DNA of 14,132 bases from Bacteroidota bacterium (lineage in GTDB: Bacteria; Bacteroidota; Bacteroidia; Cytophagales; Cyclobacteriaceae), in contig QGUY01000086.1 in the NCBI GenBank assembly GCA_003242315.1, forward strand, positions 1-14,132, read 5' to 3'. The number at the start of each line of letters is the position of its first letter. Position 1 is the stretch's first letter. The notes beneath the pieces are model-generated. The model had not been told where the DNA came from. It saw nothing but the letters and a program-made list of their open reading frames with translations, and made no database searches. The position numbers were made by a program, and so were the translations under genes. Below, piece by piece: positions 12,741 through 14,132 of the stretch.

Positions 12741-13970
12741 TCACTTCAGGTTCACTCCTATAACAAAACGCACGTTGCTGATGGTCGACCCAAACCTGGG
12801 TTCGGCTTGCAGGAAGCTTTCGGCGATACCGTCCGTCCTCTCATAACGAACTTCTCCGAACAATACAAACTTGTCACCGATGGGCTTCTGAATTCCGACA
12901 CCTCCCCACCATCCGGTCTGACTTGCCTTGATCTTTAGTGCTTCATCTTTTTCGTCGATCGTAACTGTGCCATTATATTCCCATCGCTCAAGCCAGTGCG
13001 ACTTACGGTCGAGGTGAAAGGTAGATGAGATACCTGCATTAATATAAGGCATAACACCTCCTGCGGGGAAAGTATAGCGAAAACCCATAGGCACTTTGAT
13101 TTGCGGCAAGTCAATGTCGACCCAATGTTCAATCGTAGCGCCGAGGTAGTATATATTAGTATAGCCGTTATACTTTGCTGCCGAAAAGAACGCGGCGATA
13201 TTCACAGAAAATCTTTCGCTGATTCTCGGCGAGAGGAAATCGCCCGATAAACCAAAGAACGGCATCGTAGCACGTTCGAATGTTCCGGACAGGTGGTCAT
13301 AATACGGATGCTCGTCGAACTCCAGGTTCGAAAGCAAAACACCCCCGGCGATGGCCGGGCGAACCTTAAACCACGGCTTTGCCTCCTTGGGTGTCACCGC
13401 GGGCGCGTCCACACATTCATTGTACCGTTCGATCAACTTCGTCAGCGAACGTTGTGTCATCTTTGCTTTTTGCACCAGCTCACGCGTTTCAACACAATCA
13501 AAAAGAAGAGGGTTGAGCACCTTGATGTGCTCGTTGCTATGTCGCAATACGGTGCGACCCTTCACCACATCCCGGTATAGTTCGTCGATCAGTTGCTGCA
13601 ACTCGCCGTCTTCCTCCTGAACCAAATAAGCATCGTCCACCCGGTAAAGCGTTACAAGTCCTTTTACAAGGACCTCAAGAAAAGCCGTAGTGGGTGCCTG
13701 ACCCCGCAGTGCGACATCACGCGACTCAAACACCTTATCATTGATGAATCCATAACCAGAAATATCGAGCGGCGCATACGTGGTCGATTGCTGATCCGCC
13801 GACCTCTTAAACACACACTCATGATATGCCCTTGTCCCTTCCCGGAAAGCGACCAGACCATAAACAGTGTCTTTGTCATGAGTTATGATGAAACCCTTTC
13901 GGAAGTCACCCTGGGAATAGCCAACATTTAACGCGATTGTCGCAGCAACGATGAGTACTAATCTTTTCAT
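12741..13970 (-). CDS. Two-domain outer-membrane beta-barrel protein (porin-family-like)
   Basis: 409 residues from the ATG at 13968-13970; a GTG two codons upstream is also in frame but less likely because the ATG begins the signal peptide KRLVLIVAATIALNVGYSQ and has an aggtgg sequence 5 bases ahead. Residues about 22-155 form an N-terminal domain common in Bacteroidota proteins of this type: KGFIITHDKDTVYGLVAF (25-42), CVFKRS (52-57), YAPLDISGYGFINDKVFESR (65-84), FLEVLVKGLVTLYRV (97-111). A charged, helical segment (about 155-195) with Cys159 and Cys186 follows. The rest is a beta-barrel with amphipathic strands such as GFRYTFPAGGVMPYINAGIS and a C-terminal strand FVIGVNLK. It is likely an outer-membrane protein; its substrate or role is unknown. 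The stop codon abuts the repeat array. A second gene on its upstream side has a nearly matching C-terminus. Confidence 0.8.
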   Translation of the reverse strand: MKRLVLIVAATIALNVGYSQGDFRKGFIITHDKDTVYGLVAFREGTRAYHECVFKRSADQQSTTYAPLDISGYGFINDKVFESRDVALRGQAPTTAFLEVLVKGLVTLYRVDDAYLVQEEDGELQQLIDELYRDVVKGRTVLRHSNEHIKVLNPLLFDCVETRELVQKAKMTQRSLTKLIERYNECVDAPAVTPKEAKPWFKVRPAIAGGVLLSNLEFDEHPYYDHLSGTFERATMPFFGLSGDFLSPRISERFSVNIAAFFSAAKYNGYTNIYYLGATIEHWVDIDLPQIKVPMGFRYTFPAGGVMPYINAGISSTFHLDRKSHWLERWEYNGTVTIDEKDEALKIKASQTGWWGGVGIQKPIGDKFVLFGEVRYERTDGIAESFLQAEPRFGSTISNVRFVIGVNLK

Positions 13971-13973
13971 GTC

Positions 13974-14016
13974 CACCTATGTGTTCTATGTTCATCTATG
14001 TGCCCTATGTGGTTCA
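13974..14016 (+). repeat. CCTATGTG short tandem repeat, copy 3
   Basis: Units cacctatgtg, ttctatgtt, catctatgtg, ccctatgtggttc. On the minus strand it forms the whole leader just upstream of the barrel gene; its first bases (cacctat) overlap the ribosome binding site, aggtgg on that strand. The same family lies on the 3' side of that gene (12580-12610), so the gene is bracketed by direct repeats. Confidence 0.65.
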
Positions 14017-14052
14017 ATTCTGATGCATTCGACGTAAACAATTTCTGGCATG

Positions 14053-14132
14053 CTACTTTATACTCAGCCCTATCAGGAACTGAATATTGGTGATTGTGGA
14101 TTTAAATTTGGTATCGGGAACAAAAAAAAATG
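14053..14132 (-). CDS. C-terminal end of a second beta-barrel protein, paralogous to the adjacent gene (partial)
   Basis: Read on the minus strand, the last 25 codons before the TAG at 14053-14055 end in KFKSTITNIQFLIGLSIK. The adjacent complete gene ends in RFGSTISNVRFVIGVNLK: 10 of 18 positions are identical and nearly all others are conservative, including the final Lys. This is therefore the 3' end of a paralogue whose start lies outside the window. The gene is too truncated to describe further. The codons at the window edge (FFF) fall in a run of nine A on the plus strand (14122-14130). The gap to the next gene's ATG is 82 bases, so the two genes may be transcribed together. Confidence 0.7.
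   Translation of the reverse strand, partial: FFFVPDTKFKSTITNIQFLIGLSIK

Overview
The window looks like chromosomal DNA of a Bacteroidota bacterium, most likely of the Cytophagales type. The reasons are a TonB-dependent receptor with an N-terminal carboxypeptidase-regulatory-like domain, LytS-type kinase and LytTR regulator pairing, an outer-membrane beta-barrel protein with an N-terminal domain typical of that phylum, mostly weak Shine-Dalgarno signals, and intergenic gaps filled with short degenerate repeats. There is no rRNA, tRNA, CRISPR array, transposase or phage gene. The genus assignment is inference.

Left part (1-6753): a secreted glycoside-hydrolase-like protein on the minus strand is divergent from a CNNM/CorC-type (DUF21-CBS-CBS-CorC_HlyC) membrane protein. 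That gene converges, with a 25-bp gap, on a large P-type cation ATPase. The ATPase is divergent from a TauE/SafE-family permease. Three of these four genes are inner-membrane ion or anion transport proteins.

Middle part (6869-11574): four co-oriented genes encode a TonB-dependent outer-membrane receptor, a small exported TPR-like protein 10 bp downstream, then after 110 bp a four-helix LytS-type sensor kinase overlapping a LytTR response regulator by 13 bp. This looks like an uptake receptor with its own sensory pair, and it is the best candidate here for an uncharacterised system. The kinase has a CPVC motif in its first predicted periplasmic loop.

Right part (11575-14132): a 478-bp gap rich in short palindromes, a DUF2200 protein on the minus strand, a 331-bp gap holding a six-unit repeat array, a two-domain outer-membrane beta-barrel protein on the minus strand, and at the edge the last 25 codons of a second gene whose C-terminus closely resembles the first, so a tandem paralogue pair.

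The most distinctive non-coding feature is the number of short intergenic repeat families: AATC-rich stretches, CCTATGTG units, GTGTTTACGT repeats, gagacgcgca palindromes, and TCCTGAGCTTGTCGAAGGA units. One copy of the last family also supplies the stop codon of the P-type ATPase gene.
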